The notes: generated by a model from the letters alone, not told the origin. Positions 8,054-16,741 are shown, counted from the stretch's first letter. The stretch: DNA of 64,000 nucleotides from Rhodobacteraceae bacterium QY30 (GCA_002356635.1 CP023454.1:2278501-2342500); one strand, 5' to 3'. Numbers and translations: made by a program.

Positions 8054-8844
8054 GCCCCGCCCCCCGTCAGATCCAGGAACGCCTGCGCCAGCGTTCCCGC
8101 CCCCGCCAGGTCGGCGGCCCGCGCATCGGCCAGGACGCGTCCCTTGTGCAGCACGACGACATGGTCGGGTGCGGCCAGTTCTTCAAAGATATGCGTGGCC
8201 CAAAGGGTCGAGACACCCCGTTCGGCGATCAGGCCCCGGACCAGCGCCAGCACCTCGGCGCGGGCGCGGACATCCAGGCCCGCCGTCGCCTCGTCCAGAA
8301 GCAGAAGCTGGGGCCGGTGAAGCAGGGCACGGGCGATCTCGGCCCGGCGCTGCTGTCCGCCCGACAGGGTGGCGGCGCGGGCGCCGGTCTTGTCGGACAG
8401 GCCCACCAGCGCCAGCACCTCGGCGATCCGGTCCCGGGCCGCGCGCCCCCCGATCCCGTGCAACGCGGCGTGATAGGACAGGTTCTGCCGGAGCGTCAGG
8501 TCGCCATCCAGCGCGCGGCTCTGGAACACCACGCCCAGCCGCGCCAGCGCCTGCCCCGGCTGGCGGCGGGCGTCGAACCCGGCGACCGTGATCCGCCCCG
8601 AGGTGCTGTCATAAAGCCGGGTGATCAGCGAAAAGAGCGTGGTCTTCCCGGCCCCGTTCAGGCCCAGCAGTGCGCAGAAGGCCCCCCGTTCGACCCGGAA
8701 CGAGACCTTGTCCAGCGCCTGCACCGCGCCGAAGCGGTGGCTGACCCCTTCGACGACCAGTGCCGCAGGCCCGCCGCCCATCGCGCCCGCTTCGGCTGTG
8801 GCTGTGGGCCGACCGGCGGTCCTGGGGGTCCAGGCCTGCATCAC
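8050..8844 (-). CDS. ABC transporter ATP-binding protein of the PQQ-alcohol dehydrogenase system (LutE/PedB-like)
   Basis: 264 residues. Walker A is GLNGAGKTT, the signature is LSGGQQRRAEIARAL, Walker B is LLLLDEATAGLD and the switch histidine is in WATHIF. The first 28 residues precede the domain and are poorly conserved in character, so translation may begin at the GTG (8844), the adjacent ATG (8841) or at a later methionine (AMGGG). The TGATG overlap with the beta-propeller gene supports the first options. It pairs with the ABC-2 permease whose start overlaps its stop. Confidence 0.92.
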   Translation of the reverse strand: MMQAWTPRTAGRPTATAEAGAMGGGPAALVVEGVSHRFGAVQALDKVSFRVERGAFCALLGLNGAGKTTLFSLITRLYDSTSGRITVAGFDARRQPGQALARLGVVFQSRALDGDLTLRQNLSYHAALHGIGGRAARDRIAEVLALVGLSDKTGARAATLSGGQQRRAEIARALLHRPQLLLLDEATAGLDVRARAEVLALVRGLIAERGVSTLWATHIFEELAAPDHVVVLHKGRVLADARAADLAGAGTLAQAFLDLTGGGA

Positions 8845-9824
8845 TCGACCCCTCCGGCCGAGGCGACAGCGACCACGCCCCAGGGCTGTTCGCCCACCGG
8901 GACCGATACCGTGACCTGATCGCTTTGGGTGTCGATAACAGAAACATCGTTCGAGTTGCCGTTGGTGGTGTAAAGCGTCTTGCCATCGGGCGAGAAGGCC
9001 AGTTGCCAGACCCTTTGCCCGACCAGCAGGTAATCGGTGACCGCCAGGCGCGCCACGTCGATCACCGCGACACGGTTCGCGGGCCCCAGGGCGACATAGG
9101 CCTTGGTCCCGTCGGCGGTGATGCGCAGGCCCACCGGCTGGATCGCTTCGGGCAGCAGTCCCTGCACCTCGAAGCCGATCTTCTTCACCACCTCGTTCGT
9201 GGCCGTGTCGATCACGCTGACCGTGCCGCCGATCTCGGCCGAGACGAACAGGAACTTGCCGTCCGGGGTGTATTCGGCAAAGCGCGGGCGGCTGTCCACC
9301 AGCACGTTGCCGACGATCTGGTAGGTGGTGGTGTCGATCAGGTGCGCCATGTTCGTCGTCTCCGAAGTGGTGACGACGAACTTGCCATCCGGGCTGACGC
9401 CCATGCCTTCCGGCTCGACCCCCACGGGCACCTCGGCCAGCACCTGCCGGCTGTTCACGTCGACCACGGTGACGAGGTTGTCATCCTCGTTGGCGATGAA
9501 CAGGGGGCTGCCCGACGGGTGCAGCACGAACAATTCGGGGTCCGCCCCCGAGGGCAGCGAGGGCAGCTCCTCATAGGTGGCGGCGTCAAAGACCCGGACA
9601 AGGTTGTCGTCCGACGCACAGACATAGATGTGGCGGCCATCGGGGGATGCGGTGATGCCGCGCGGGCGCTGCAGCCCCTCGATCGTGTGGATCACCTGAA
9701 GGCTGGAAGCATCCAGAACGCTGATCGAATTGCCCTTTTCGTTGGTCACGAAGACCTTGTCGGCCAGCGCCGGGCCCGTGCCGAGCAGGGCCAGAACGGC
9801 GGCGGTGGCGGCAATTCTCCTCAT
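8841..9824 (-). CDS. YVTN-type beta-propeller periplasmic protein, PQQ-dependent catabolism-associated
   Basis: 327 residues if translation starts at ATG 9824, which gives an ATGA overlap with the binding-protein gene; an ATG nine bases upstream is possible. Signal peptide residues 1-22 (GTGPALA). The mature chain is a series of about seven 40-residue YVTN/NHL-like blades with repeats such as VFVTNEKGNSISVLD, HIYVCASDDNLVRVFD, LYTTNGNSNDVSVID. This is the family known as PQQ-dependent catabolism-associated beta-propeller, always found with this ABC system. It may scaffold or present ligand in the periplasm; the biochemical role is unproven. Confidence 0.88.
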   Translation of the reverse strand: MRRIAATAAVLALLGTGPALADKVFVTNEKGNSISVLDASSLQVIHTIEGLQRPRGITASPDGRHIYVCASDDNLVRVFDAATYEELPSLPSGADPELFVLHPSGSPLFIANEDDNLVTVVDVNSRQVLAEVPVGVEPEGMGVSPDGKFVVTTSETTNMAHLIDTTTYQIVGNVLVDSRPRFAEYTPDGKFLFVSAEIGGTVSVIDTATNEVVKKIGFEVQGLLPEAIQPVGLRITADGTKAYVALGPANRVAVIDVARLAVTDYLLVGQRVWQLAFSPDGKTLYTTNGNSNDVSVIDTQSDQVTVSVPVGEQPWGVVAVASAGGVE

Positions 9825-11035
9825 CGCTTGCACTCCGTCTCGGGGCGGTCGATGCCCAGCGTATCCAGTTGGCTGACCTGGTGAAGGAATTCGGCCTGCG
9901 GGCTGACCGAAACCACGACCTGCCCGTCGGTCAGCAGCACCGGCTGGCGCAGTTGGCCGTCCCAGTCGCGGAAGGTCAGCTTCTGGCCCTTGAAGGCCGC
10001 CAGGTCGAAGGCGGGCGACAGGATGAAATCATGCATCGCGGGCCAGTCGCCGCCCTTGGTGCGGGCCGCCGCCTCTCCGATGACGCGCAGCGCCATCCAG
10101 ACCTGGTAATCCTCGCTCCGGGCCGGGCGGTTGGCCAGCTTTTCGAAGCGGGTCTGGAACTGCGTCGCGCCCCAGGCTTCATGCGCGGGGGACCAGCTTT
10201 GCGGCACCAGACCGGCCGAGCCCGCCACGGGGCGCGAGGCCCATGTGTGCCAGGGCAGCCAGTCGGCAAAGACCCCTGTGCGATCGGCGGCGATCATCAC
10301 ATCGTGGTCGGGCAGATCCTGCGTGAAGACCGGCATCTGGCGCTGCACCAGAACATGGCCGGTATCGGTGCGCCGCGCGCCGCCCGTGTCTTCGTAGGTC
10401 TTTTCGCCCGCGATCTGCGCGCCGAACTTCTCGGCCGCGTGGCGATAGGCGGCGGCCAGCGCCTGATCCTCGGGGTGGCTGCCCGACACCAGAACCCATG
10501 TGCCCCAACGCTTCCACACCAGATATTGCGCCAGCGCATCGGCCAGCATCGCGTCCGAGGGCGCGACATGCAGCAGGTTCGCGCGGCAATCCGCGCCGCG
10601 CAGCCGGTCATCTGTGGCCAGCGCGTTGAAGACCAGCGCCCGGTTGCCCGCCAGGTCGGCCAGCTTCACCGTCGTCGCCGCGTCGGCCAGGGTCACGATG
10701 TAGGTGATCCCCTGATCCAGCAGCCGGGTCATCTCGGACTCGGCGGTCTGGGGGGTGGCGACCACGGTTTCGGTGGCGAAGGTCTGGTCAAGGAACCGGC
10801 CCGTCGTCGCATTGTCCGCCGTTCCAAGCGTTGCCCCGGCAAAGCCCAGGTCGTCCGGCTTGCGGTCCAGACGCGAAATCGGCGGCTGCGCCGGCGTATC
10901 GACCCGCAGGACCGCTGCCCGGTATTCGACCCCCGACTGCGCCGGCGTGGCGGCGGCCAGCACCAGCAGGGCCAGAGCGACCGCCCCGCCGATGCGGCAC
11001 CCATCGATGTCCTGTCTGCCCATGCCTCCGATCAT
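9821..11035 (-). CDS. periplasmic Liv-type binding protein of the PQQ-alcohol dehydrogenase ABC system (LutA/PedA1-like)
   Basis: 404 residues with an N-terminal signal peptide (hydrophobic core AVALALLVLAAATPAQ). The fold matches type-I periplasmic binding proteins of the Leu/Ile/Val family: a first lobe with YIVTLADAATTVKLADLAGNRALVFN, a hinge, and a second lobe. Its start overlaps the xoxJ stop (ATGA at 11032-11035). The family is restricted to PQQ-alcohol dehydrogenase clusters and has been linked to lanthanide-dependent growth in other methylotrophs. An unusual feature is the partnering of a Liv-type binding protein with an ABC-2 permease rather than LivH/LivM permeases. Confidence 0.87.
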   Translation of the reverse strand: MIGGMGRQDIDGCRIGGAVALALLVLAAATPAQSGVEYRAAVLRVDTPAQPPISRLDRKPDDLGFAGATLGTADNATTGRFLDQTFATETVVATPQTAESEMTRLLDQGITYIVTLADAATTVKLADLAGNRALVFNALATDDRLRGADCRANLLHVAPSDAMLADALAQYLVWKRWGTWVLVSGSHPEDQALAAAYRHAAEKFGAQIAGEKTYEDTGGARRTDTGHVLVQRQMPVFTQDLPDHDVMIAADRTGVFADWLPWHTWASRPVAGSAGLVPQSWSPAHEAWGATQFQTRFEKLANRPARSEDYQVWMALRVIGEAAARTKGGDWPAMHDFILSPAFDLAAFKGQKLTFRDWDGQLRQPVLLTDGQVVVSVSPQAEFLHQVSQLDTLGIDRPETECKR

Positions 11036-11844
11036 GGCGCCGCGGGCTTCAGCGCCTTGCCGTAGTCATCGACCAGCGGCACGCCTGCGTCGCGCAGGAT
11101 GGCGTCGATGTCGGCCTGGTTGCGGCGGATCATGCTGTTCAGTTCGCGCTTCCACGCATCCTCGCCGGCGCGGACACCCATCGTGATGCGGAAGAACAGC
11201 CGGGGCGGCGCGGTTTCCTGCAGAAGCGGAATGACCTTCAGGTTCGGATTGCCCTTCGCCAGGGGCCCCGCGATCGGCCCCCACATCAGCGCCCCGTCGG
11301 TCACGCCGCTTTCCACATCGCGCAGCATGTCGCCCGCGGGGTCTTCGACCCGCCGGTCGGTCATCAGATCATAGGGCCGGGCCAGCGCCATCATCCCCAG
11401 CCGCGCCACATGGGTCGCCGGCGGCGATCCGGCGACCACGCCCAGTTTATGGCCCTTCAGCGCCGGGTCGGACAGGGTCTGCACCCCGGTCAGCTCGCCA
11501 TCGGCCCGCACGACCAGCACATGGGTCGAGGTGTAGTAATGGTTGGTGTTCAGCACCAGTTCATCGCCCTGGGCATAGCCGATGACCACGTCGCATTTCC
11601 CGGCGGCCAGGGTCCGGCGGATGAAACCGTTCACCTGCGGGAACCAGGTGTATTCCACCGGCACCCCCCGTTTCCGGGCGAAAAGATCGGCGATCCGGTT
11701 TTCAAAGCCGGTTCCGTCCTTTGACGACAGCGGCAGGTTGGCCGGATCGGCGCAGACGCGGAAGGCGGAACGATCGACCAGATCCGCCACCTGCGCCCCG
11801 GCCGGCACCGACATCGCCAGAAGGACCGCCAGTGCAAGGCGCAT
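11032..11844 (-). CDS. xoxJ: XoxJ, periplasmic binding-protein-like partner of XoxF
   Basis: 270 residues from ATG 11844, two bases after the xoxG stop. Signal peptide 1-18 (SVPAGAQ), then a type-II periplasmic binding fold like family-3 solute-binding proteins (FRVCADPANLPLSS, ENRIADLFARKRG, DVVIGYAQGDE). XoxJ/MxaJ proteins are thought to help mature or activate the PQQ methanol dehydrogenase rather than to feed a transporter. The order xoxF-xoxG-xoxJ is the standard one. A longer open frame starts upstream at 12156 but lies within xoxG in another frame and has no signal peptide. Confidence 0.93.
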   Translation of the reverse strand: MRLALAVLLAMSVPAGAQVADLVDRSAFRVCADPANLPLSSKDGTGFENRIADLFARKRGVPVEYTWFPQVNGFIRRTLAAGKCDVVIGYAQGDELVLNTNHYYTSTHVLVVRADGELTGVQTLSDPALKGHKLGVVAGSPPATHVARLGMMALARPYDLMTDRRVEDPAGDMLRDVESGVTDGALMWGPIAGPLAKGNPNLKVIPLLQETAPPRLFFRITMGVRAGEDAWKRELNSMIRRNQADIDAILRDAGVPLVDDYGKALKPAAP

Positions 11845-11846
11845 CC

Positions 11847-12356
11847 TCAGCCCTCCATGCAGGATTTTTCCGCCGCCGTGTAGGCGTCGGACTTCGCCTC
11901 CTTCTTCGCGGGCCGGCCGCGGGGGATGGCGTCCGTGCCGCGGGCGCGCAGGTAGGTGTAGATATCGTCCAGATAGCACATGACGTTGCGGTTGGTGCCG
12001 AAGGAAGGCATCACCTGGTTGGCGGCCGCATTGACCTTCTGGCGGCCCCCCGCGACCACACCGACGAAATCGTAGTAATTCAGCGCCAGCGCCGACTTCT
12101 TCAATGCGGGCGCATAGGTCGATCCTTCGCCGTCGGGGCCGTGGCAGACGTGGCATTCCGCGTGATAGCGGCGGAAGCCGGAAAAGGTTGGCCAGTCCAC
12201 GGTCCCGTCCTCGCCGATCTTGTAGGTGGGCACGTCGTCCGAGTTGAACCAGCGCACCCCGTCGTTGCGGACCGCGGCAACATTCGGCGGGTTTTCGGCC
12301 AGCGACGAACCGGCGGCCAGAAGTGCGAAGGCCAGGACTGGCGCGACTGCTTTCAT
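11847..12356 (-). CDS. xoxG: XoxG, cytochrome c electron acceptor of XoxF
   Basis: 169 residues from ATG 12356. GGAGG lies 7 bases before that ATG and 4 bases before the ATG at 12359, so 12356 is preferred. Signal peptide 1-20 (AAGSSLAEN). A single c-type haem site is visible: C68-H-V-C71-H72, with M116 (NQVMPSFG) as likely axial ligand. The mature protein accepts electrons from XoxF and passes them to the respiratory chain. In Paracoccus the equivalent is called cycB. An additional cysteine (VMCYLDD) and a C-terminal one (KSCMEG) may form a disulfide. The longer frame beginning at 12413 lacks a better start. Confidence 0.94.
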   Translation of the reverse strand: MKAVAPVLAFALLAAGSSLAENPPNVAAVRNDGVRWFNSDDVPTYKIGEDGTVDWPTFSGFRRYHAECHVCHGPDGEGSTYAPALKKSALALNYYDFVGVVAGGRQKVNAAANQVMPSFGTNRNVMCYLDDIYTYLRARGTDAIPRGRPAKKEAKSDAYTAAEKSCMEG

Positions 12357-12464
12357 CATCTCTCCTCCCAAGAGTTTCGTGAAAAAGCCTAGGCCAGCGG
12401 CAGGGGATGACAATCCAACTTTAGTCTGGCCCTGCCTGCACCGAGTGCACGCCCACCGCAGGCA

Positions 12465-12488
12465 AACGCCGCCCCGGGGGGCGGCGTT
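12465..12488 (-). terminator. perfect hairpin in the xoxF-xoxG intercistronic gap
   Basis: Bases 12465-12475 (AACGCCGCCCC) and 12478-12488 are perfect inverted copies with only GG between, giving a stem of at least nine base pairs just after the xoxF stop. On the minus-strand transcript it ends in GCGTTTGCC, with no real U-tract. It is therefore more likely an mRNA-stabilising or partial-termination element that lets xoxF be expressed more strongly than xoxG and the transporter genes. Confidence 0.6.
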
Positions 12489-12507
12489 CCATGGATTTCG
12501 GAAAACT

Positions 12508-14313
12508 TCAGTCGGGCAGCTTGAAGACCGTAAGCGTTCCGCCCAGCGCCGTGTAATCCGAAAGCGCCGCGTAGCCGCCGACCGCGCCCAGACCTTCGGT
12601 CGGGTTGGTCAGGCCCGCTGCCAGACCGATGCCCGCCCAGCCGCCGACGCCTGACAGGACACCGACATACTGCTTGCCGCCGTGTTCATAGGTAAAGACG
12701 TTGCCGATGATCCCCGACGGGGTCTTGAACTTGTAAAGCTCCTTGCCCGTCTCGGAATCCACCGCCTTCAGATAGCCTTCCAGCGTGCCGTAGAAGACGA
12801 TGTCGCCCGCCGTCGCCAGGGCGCCGGACCAGACCGAGAACTGCTCGGGCAGTGACCACTTGATCTTCCCTTCCGCCGCATCCCAGGCGATGAAGTTGCC
12901 CATGCCGCCGTGGCTGTTCGGCGCCGGATACATCGACAGGGTGGCGCCGACATAGGGCTGGCCCGCGGCGTAGGAAACGCGGAACGGTTCATAGTCCATG
13001 CAGACGTGGTTCGTCGGCACGTAGAACAGCTTCGTCTTGGGCGAGTAGCTGGCCGGCTGCTGGTCCTTCGTGCCCAGGGCCGAGGGGCAGATGCCGGTCG
13101 AGTTGGTGTCTTCGCCGTTCTGTTCGGTCGAGAATTCCTTCACGACCTGCGGACGTCCGTACTGGTCGGAATTCGGGTCCATCTCGACCTTGGTGGCCCA
13201 GTTCACCGCAGGGTCGTATTTCTCGGCCACCAGCAGTTCGCCCGTCTCGCGGTCAAGGGTGTAGCCGAAGCCGTTGCGATCGAAGTTGACCAGAACCTTG
13301 CGGGGCTTCCCGCCGATGTCGATATCGGCCAGGATGTTCTCGTTCACGCCGTCGAAGTCCCATTCGTCATGCGGGGTCTTCTGATAGAACCACTTGGCCA
13401 TGCCGGTGTCCGGATCACGCGCCATGATCGTCATCGACCACTTGTTGTCGCCGGGCCGCTGGCTGGGGTTCCAGGTCGAGGGGTTGCCGGTGCCGTAGTA
13501 GATCAGGTTCAGGTCCGGATCATAGGTCAGCCAGCCCCAGGTGGTGCCGCCGCCGATCTGCCACTGGTCGCCTTCCCAGGATTTCAGCGAACTGTCAGCG
13601 CCGATGGGCTTGCCCAGCACCGTGGTCTTTTCCGGGTCGACCAGCATGTCCTTGTCCGGCCCCGTCGAATAGGCCCGCCAGGCCATCGAGCCGTCCTTGA
13701 TGTTGTAGGCCGTCAGGTGGCCGCGCACGCCGTATTCGCCGCCCGAGATGCCGACCAGCACCTTGTCCTTGATGACCGTGACGGTCGCGGTGTTCGTCTC
13801 GCCCTTGGCCGGGTCGCCGTTCACCACCGACCACTTCACCTTGCCGGTCTTGGCGTCCAGCGCCACCAGCGTCGTGTCGGCCTGATGCAGGAAGATCGTG
13901 TCATCGGCATAGGCCAGCCCGCGGTAGACCGTGTCGCAGCACATCACCCCGATCACCTCGGGCTTCTGTTCGGGAACGTATTTCCACAGGATCTTGCCGT
14001 CGTTGTTCAGGTCCAGTGCGTAGACGATGTTGGGGAAAGGCGTGTGGACATACATCACGTCGCCGATCACCAGCGGGGAGCCTTCATGCCCGCGCAGCAC
14101 GCCGGTCGAGAAGGTCCAGGCGGCCTGAAGCTTGCCGACGTTGTCCTTGTTGATCTGGTTCAGTTCCGAATAGCGGTTGCCGGAGTAGTTCCCCAGTTGC
14201 ATTCCCCACTGCTTCGCGTCGCTAGTTATCGCCTTGACCGAGTCATTGGCCATGGACGGTGCCGCCGCCGAAATCAGAAGTCCCGCCAATAGCCCTAGCA
14301 TGCCCTTCGTCAT
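12508..14313 (-). CDS. xoxF: lanthanide-type PQQ-dependent methanol dehydrogenase XoxF
   Basis: 601 residues from ATG 14313, or 603 from ATG 14319; GGGAGG abuts the first ATG but is 6 bases before the second, so 14313 is preferred. Signal peptide to about residue 22. Periplasmic quinoprotein oxidising methanol, and often formaldehyde and other alcohols, with XoxG as acceptor. Visible hallmarks, in 603-residue numbering: vicinal cysteines C127-C128 over PQQ, E195 (GGEYG), N279 (GTGNPSTWN), catalytic D321 and D323 in HDEWDFDG. The second Asp replaces the Ala of calcium-dependent MxaF and marks lanthanide binding. No mxaI-like small subunit is present. Followed by xoxG after a 151-base gap containing a hairpin. 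Confidence 0.97.
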   Translation of the reverse strand: MTKGMLGLLAGLLISAAAPSMANDSVKAITSDAKQWGMQLGNYSGNRYSELNQINKDNVGKLQAAWTFSTGVLRGHEGSPLVIGDVMYVHTPFPNIVYALDLNNDGKILWKYVPEQKPEVIGVMCCDTVYRGLAYADDTIFLHQADTTLVALDAKTGKVKWSVVNGDPAKGETNTATVTVIKDKVLVGISGGEYGVRGHLTAYNIKDGSMAWRAYSTGPDKDMLVDPEKTTVLGKPIGADSSLKSWEGDQWQIGGGTTWGWLTYDPDLNLIYYGTGNPSTWNPSQRPGDNKWSMTIMARDPDTGMAKWFYQKTPHDEWDFDGVNENILADIDIGGKPRKVLVNFDRNGFGYTLDRETGELLVAEKYDPAVNWATKVEMDPNSDQYGRPQVVKEFSTEQNGEDTNSTGICPSALGTKDQQPASYSPKTKLFYVPTNHVCMDYEPFRVSYAAGQPYVGATLSMYPAPNSHGGMGNFIAWDAAEGKIKWSLPEQFSVWSGALATAGDIVFYGTLEGYLKAVDSETGKELYKFKTPSGIIGNVFTYEHGGKQYVGVLSGVGGWAGIGLAAGLTNPTEGLGAVGGYAALSDYTALGGTLTVFKLPD

Positions 14314-14364
14314 CGTCATCCTCCCTGATGCGCAGATACGTGTGAAGCTGGACCGGTTCCGAAG

Positions 14365-14388
14365 GCGCCCCGCGCAAAACCGGGGCGC
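14365..14388 (-). repeat. 8-bp inverted repeat in the xoxF leader
   Basis: GCGCCCCG (14365-14372) and CGGGGCGC (14381-14388) pair perfectly around an 8-base A-rich loop, about 52 bases upstream of the xoxF start. If the proposed promoter is right, this lies in the 5' untranslated region and could form an RNA stem-loop influencing translation or stability; alternatively it is a dyad operator. Confidence 0.5.
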
Positions 14389-14423
14389 GAAAGAGGGGAA
14401 CCCTCCCCTTATTCTGTTCTCAT

Positions 14424-14464
14424 GAAGCGACCGGTGCGACGATCTGTCAACGCGAAGCGACCGG
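14424..14464 (-). promoter_or_regulatory. candidate xoxF promoter with direct repeats CCGGTCGCTTC
   Basis: On the minus strand a perfect -35 hexamer TTGACA lies at 14450-14445. One copy of CCGGTCGCTTC (14464-14454) is immediately upstream of it, and a second identical copy (14434-14424) covers the -10 side, with starts exactly 30 bases apart. The -10 candidate 17 bases on (CTTCAT) is poor, as expected for an activated promoter. A third partial copy (GTCGCTTC) lies at 14581-14574. The repeats are the best candidate binding sites in the locus for one of the two response regulators. Confidence 0.5.
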
Positions 14465-14726
14465 CTTCAAACCAAAGTATGATCCTGCGCCGGATGCGGC
14501 AGGCGGTAGGAAACCCCTGCGGGACAAGGGATTTCGGCGGGCAAAGGCGCATGAAAAGACCGCCGCCAGTCGGGAAGCGACGTCCGCGCCCGCCGGGGAT
14601 GCCGAAGGCAGATGGGAGGACGCGCGCCCTGGTCGAAACCGGACGCGCCTTGCGAACGGCGCGGCCCCTGCCGACGCCCACGGCGTTCCGATGGGGCGGA
14701 ACCCCGCGGCGCCCAGACAAGGACAA

Positions 14727-14743
14727 GGGGGCATCACGCCCCC
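14727..14743 (-). terminator. GC hairpin downstream of flhA
   Basis: GGGGGC (14727-14732) and GCCCCC (14738-14743) form a 6-bp stem with a 5-base loop, about 40 bases past the flhA stop. The following bases on the minus strand (TTGTCCTTG) are only weakly U-rich, so termination would be inefficient. Confidence 0.4.
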
Positions 14744-14784
14744 CTGTTGCCGTTCCGAACGGGCGGCCGCCGGTGCCCCTGCGG

Positions 14785-15915
14785 TCAGTAGACCACGACC
14801 GAGCGGATGGATTCCCCGCGGTGCATCAGGTCGAAGCCCTTGTTGATCTCGTCCAGGGTCAGGATGTGGGTGATCATCGGGTCGATCTCGATCTTGCCCG
14901 ACATGTACCACTCGACGATCTTCGGGACATCCGTCCGCCCCCGTGCCCCGCCGAAGGCCGTGCCCTTCCAGACGCGGCCCGTGACCAGCTGGAAGGGCCG
15001 TGTCTGGATCTCGGCCCCCGCAGGCGCGACCCCGATCACCACCGACACGCCCCAGCCGCGGTGAGTGCATTCCAGCGCGTCGCGCATCACCCGGACGTTG
15101 CCGGTGCAGTCAAAACTGTAGTCCGCGCCGCCGATCTGGTCGAAGGGAGTCTTGGTCATCTCGACGATATGCGGAACGACAGGGCCCCCGATCTCGGTGG
15201 GATTGACGAAATGGGTCATGCCGAAGCGTTCGCCCCAGGCCTTCTTGTCGTTGTTCAGGTCGACGCCGATGATCATGTCGGCCCCGGCCATCCGCAGCCC
15301 CTGGATGACGTTCAGGCCGATGCCGCCCAGACCGAAAACCACCGCCTTGGCGCCGATCTCGACCCCGGCAGTGTTGATGACGGCGCCGATCCCGGTGGTG
15401 ACGCCGCAGCCGATGTAGCAGATCTTCTCGAAGGGCGCGTCCTCGCGGACCTTGGCCAGCGCGATTTCCGGCACGACCGTGTGGTTGGCGAAAGTGGAAC
15501 AGCCCATGTAGTGATAGATCGGCGTGCCGTCGAGCATGGAAAACCGCGTCGTTCCATCCGGCATCAGCCCTTGCCCCTGCGTCCCGCGGATCGCCGTGCA
15601 CAGGTTTGTCTTGCGCGACAGGCAGGATGGGCATTGCCGGCATTCCGGCGTGTAAAGCGGGATGACGTGGTCGCCCGGCTTCAGGGTCGTGACGCCCGGA
15701 CCGCAGGCCATCACGACCCCCGCCCCCTCGTGGCCCAGGATCGACGGGAAGATCCCTTCCGGGTCGGCGCCCGACAGCGTGAATTCGTCCGTGTGGCAGA
15801 TGCCGGTCGCCTTGATCTCGACCAGCACCTCGCCCGCCTTCGGATCGGCAAGCTCGACCTCCATCACCTGAAGCGGTTTTCCGGCCGCCAGGGCGACGGC
15901 TGCACGCGTGCGCAT
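14785..15915 (-). CDS. flhA: S-(hydroxymethyl)glutathione dehydrogenase (glutathione-dependent formaldehyde dehydrogenase)
   Basis: 376 residues, the normal length for class III alcohol dehydrogenases (also named adhI, frmA, adhC). Cytoplasmic enzyme oxidising S-(hydroxymethyl)glutathione to S-formylglutathione with NAD+. Visible features: catalytic zinc ligands C37 (ATGICHTDE) and the GHEGAG motif, the structural zinc cluster [15 protein letters not shown], and the NAD-binding [22 protein letters not shown] precedes the start. It lies 108 bases downstream of gfa in the same direction, so formaldehyde made in the periplasm by XoxF would be trapped and oxidised by neighbouring gene products. 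No S-formylglutathione hydrolase gene is seen in this window. Confidence 0.97.
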   Translation of the reverse strand: MRTRAAVALAAGKPLQVMEVELADPKAGEVLVEIKATGICHTDEFTLSGADPEGIFPSILGHEGAGVVMACGPGVTTLKPGDHVIPLYTPECRQCPSCLSRKTNLCTAIRGTQGQGLMPDGTTRFSMLDGTPIYHYMGCSTFANHTVVPEIALAKVREDAPFEKICYIGCGVTTGIGAVINTAGVEIGAKAVVFGLGGIGLNVIQGLRMAGADMIIGVDLNNDKKAWGERFGMTHFVNPTEIGGPVVPHIVEMTKTPFDQIGGADYSFDCTGNVRVMRDALECTHRGWGVSVVIGVAPAGAEIQTRPFQLVTGRVWKGTAFGGARGRTDVPKIVEWYMSGKIEIDPMITHILTLDEINKGFDLMHRGESIRSVVVY

Positions 15916-15936
15916 GACTTTCCCCTTTTCTCATGC

Positions 15937-15959
15937 CGCGCGGGGGCTTGGCCCGCGCG
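15937..15959 (-). repeat. inverted repeat between gfa and flhA
   Basis: CGCGCGGG (15937-15944) and CCCGCGCG (15952-15959) pair perfectly around a 7-base loop, shortly before the flhA ribosome binding site. No U-tract follows, so it is more likely an mRNA processing/stability hairpin than a terminator. Confidence 0.4.
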
Positions 15960-16023
15960 TTCCAATCCAGGGCCGGGGCAAGGCAAACGCGCCCTGCCCC
16001 GGCCGTCGCGGGTGCCGCGCCGG

Positions 16024-16605
16024 TCAGGCGGGCAAGGCACCGGAGCGTTTGGCGGTGTGGGTCGAGATCGCGTCCATCAAGGGCGGTGACAGGCAATCGT
16101 AGGGTTCAAGCCCCAGCTCCTTCAGCCGGCCGCGGATGCCGGCCATGCGAGACGGATCGACCCCTGATTCGATCACCGAGGAGACGAAGGCCGCGAACTG
16201 CGGCTCGGACCAGCCTTGCTCGGGCGAAAGTTCCGTGTGAACGAAATCCAGCCCGTAGAAGGCGTGGTCCTTGTTCTCGATCCGGCCATACATGTGGACA
16301 CCGCAACCCGTGCAGGCATGGCGGCGGATGGTGGCGGTGTCATCGACGACCTTCAGCTTGTGGGCATTCCGGGTCACCTGCACCGCATCGCGACCCACCA
16401 CGGCCACCTGGCTGAACACCGCCCCGTCCGGTTTCCAGCAACGGGTGCAGCCGCAGACGTGGTTATGCGCGGTCTGGGCGCCCACCTGCACCTCGACCTT
16501 GTCGGTCGCGCATTTGCAGCTCAGCGTACCGCCCTTGAAATCCGGGTTTCCCGGCCTGACGCCACCGTCGACCGCCGGATGGATCTTCACGTTCTCGTAG
16601 GTCAC
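16024..16605 (-). CDS. gfa: S-(hydroxymethyl)glutathione synthase (glutathione-dependent formaldehyde-activating enzyme)
   Basis: 193 residues, matching the Gfa protein first described from Paracoccus denitrificans. It catalyses condensation of formaldehyde with glutathione in the cytoplasm. The zinc-binding cysteine sets of the family are all present: CKC near residue 30, CGCTRC about 51-56 and CTGC near 98, followed by [10 protein letters not shown]. Upstream of flhA in the same orientation, as in Paracoccus. GGAGG-like AGGGAGGAAAGG precedes the ATG. Its promoter must lie in the 136-base gap shared with the divergent ABC permease gene. Confidence 0.96.
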   Translation of the reverse strand: MTYENVKIHPAVDGGVRPGNPDFKGGTLSCKCATDKVEVQVGAQTAHNHVCGCTRCWKPDGAVFSQVAVVGRDAVQVTRNAHKLKVVDDTATIRRHACTGCGVHMYGRIENKDHAFYGLDFVHTELSPEQGWSEPQFAAFVSSVIESGVDPSRMAGIRGRLKELGLEPYDCLSPPLMDAISTHTAKRSGALPA

Positions 16606-16741
16606 GATACCTTTCCTCCCTGCCAGTCCTGTTGCCTTCGCAGCTCAAAGTGTCGCGCCGCGCCCGCATCGGGGCAATTCAGCCAAAGGGTGGAGTTCCG
16701 CGGACTTGCACCGGGGCCGACACTGCCCGAAACTCGGACCC

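Larger units (their letters stand above)
14314..14784 (-). promoter_or_regulatory. 471-bp xoxF upstream region
   Basis: This is the longest non-coding stretch in the window, between the flhA stop and xoxF. It holds a GC hairpin after flhA (14727-14743), a promoter-like element with direct repeats (14424-14464), a further partial repeat at 14574-14582, and an inverted repeat in the presumed leader (14365-14388). A 105-codon open frame on the minus strand (14409-14726) looks spurious: its composition is arginine-rich and no family is recognisable. Confidence 0.7.

Noticed and set aside
14409-14726. A 105-codon open frame in the flhA-xoxF gap
   Set aside because: Composition typical of a shadow frame, no ribosome binding site or recognisable domain, and it covers the promoter-like repeats.
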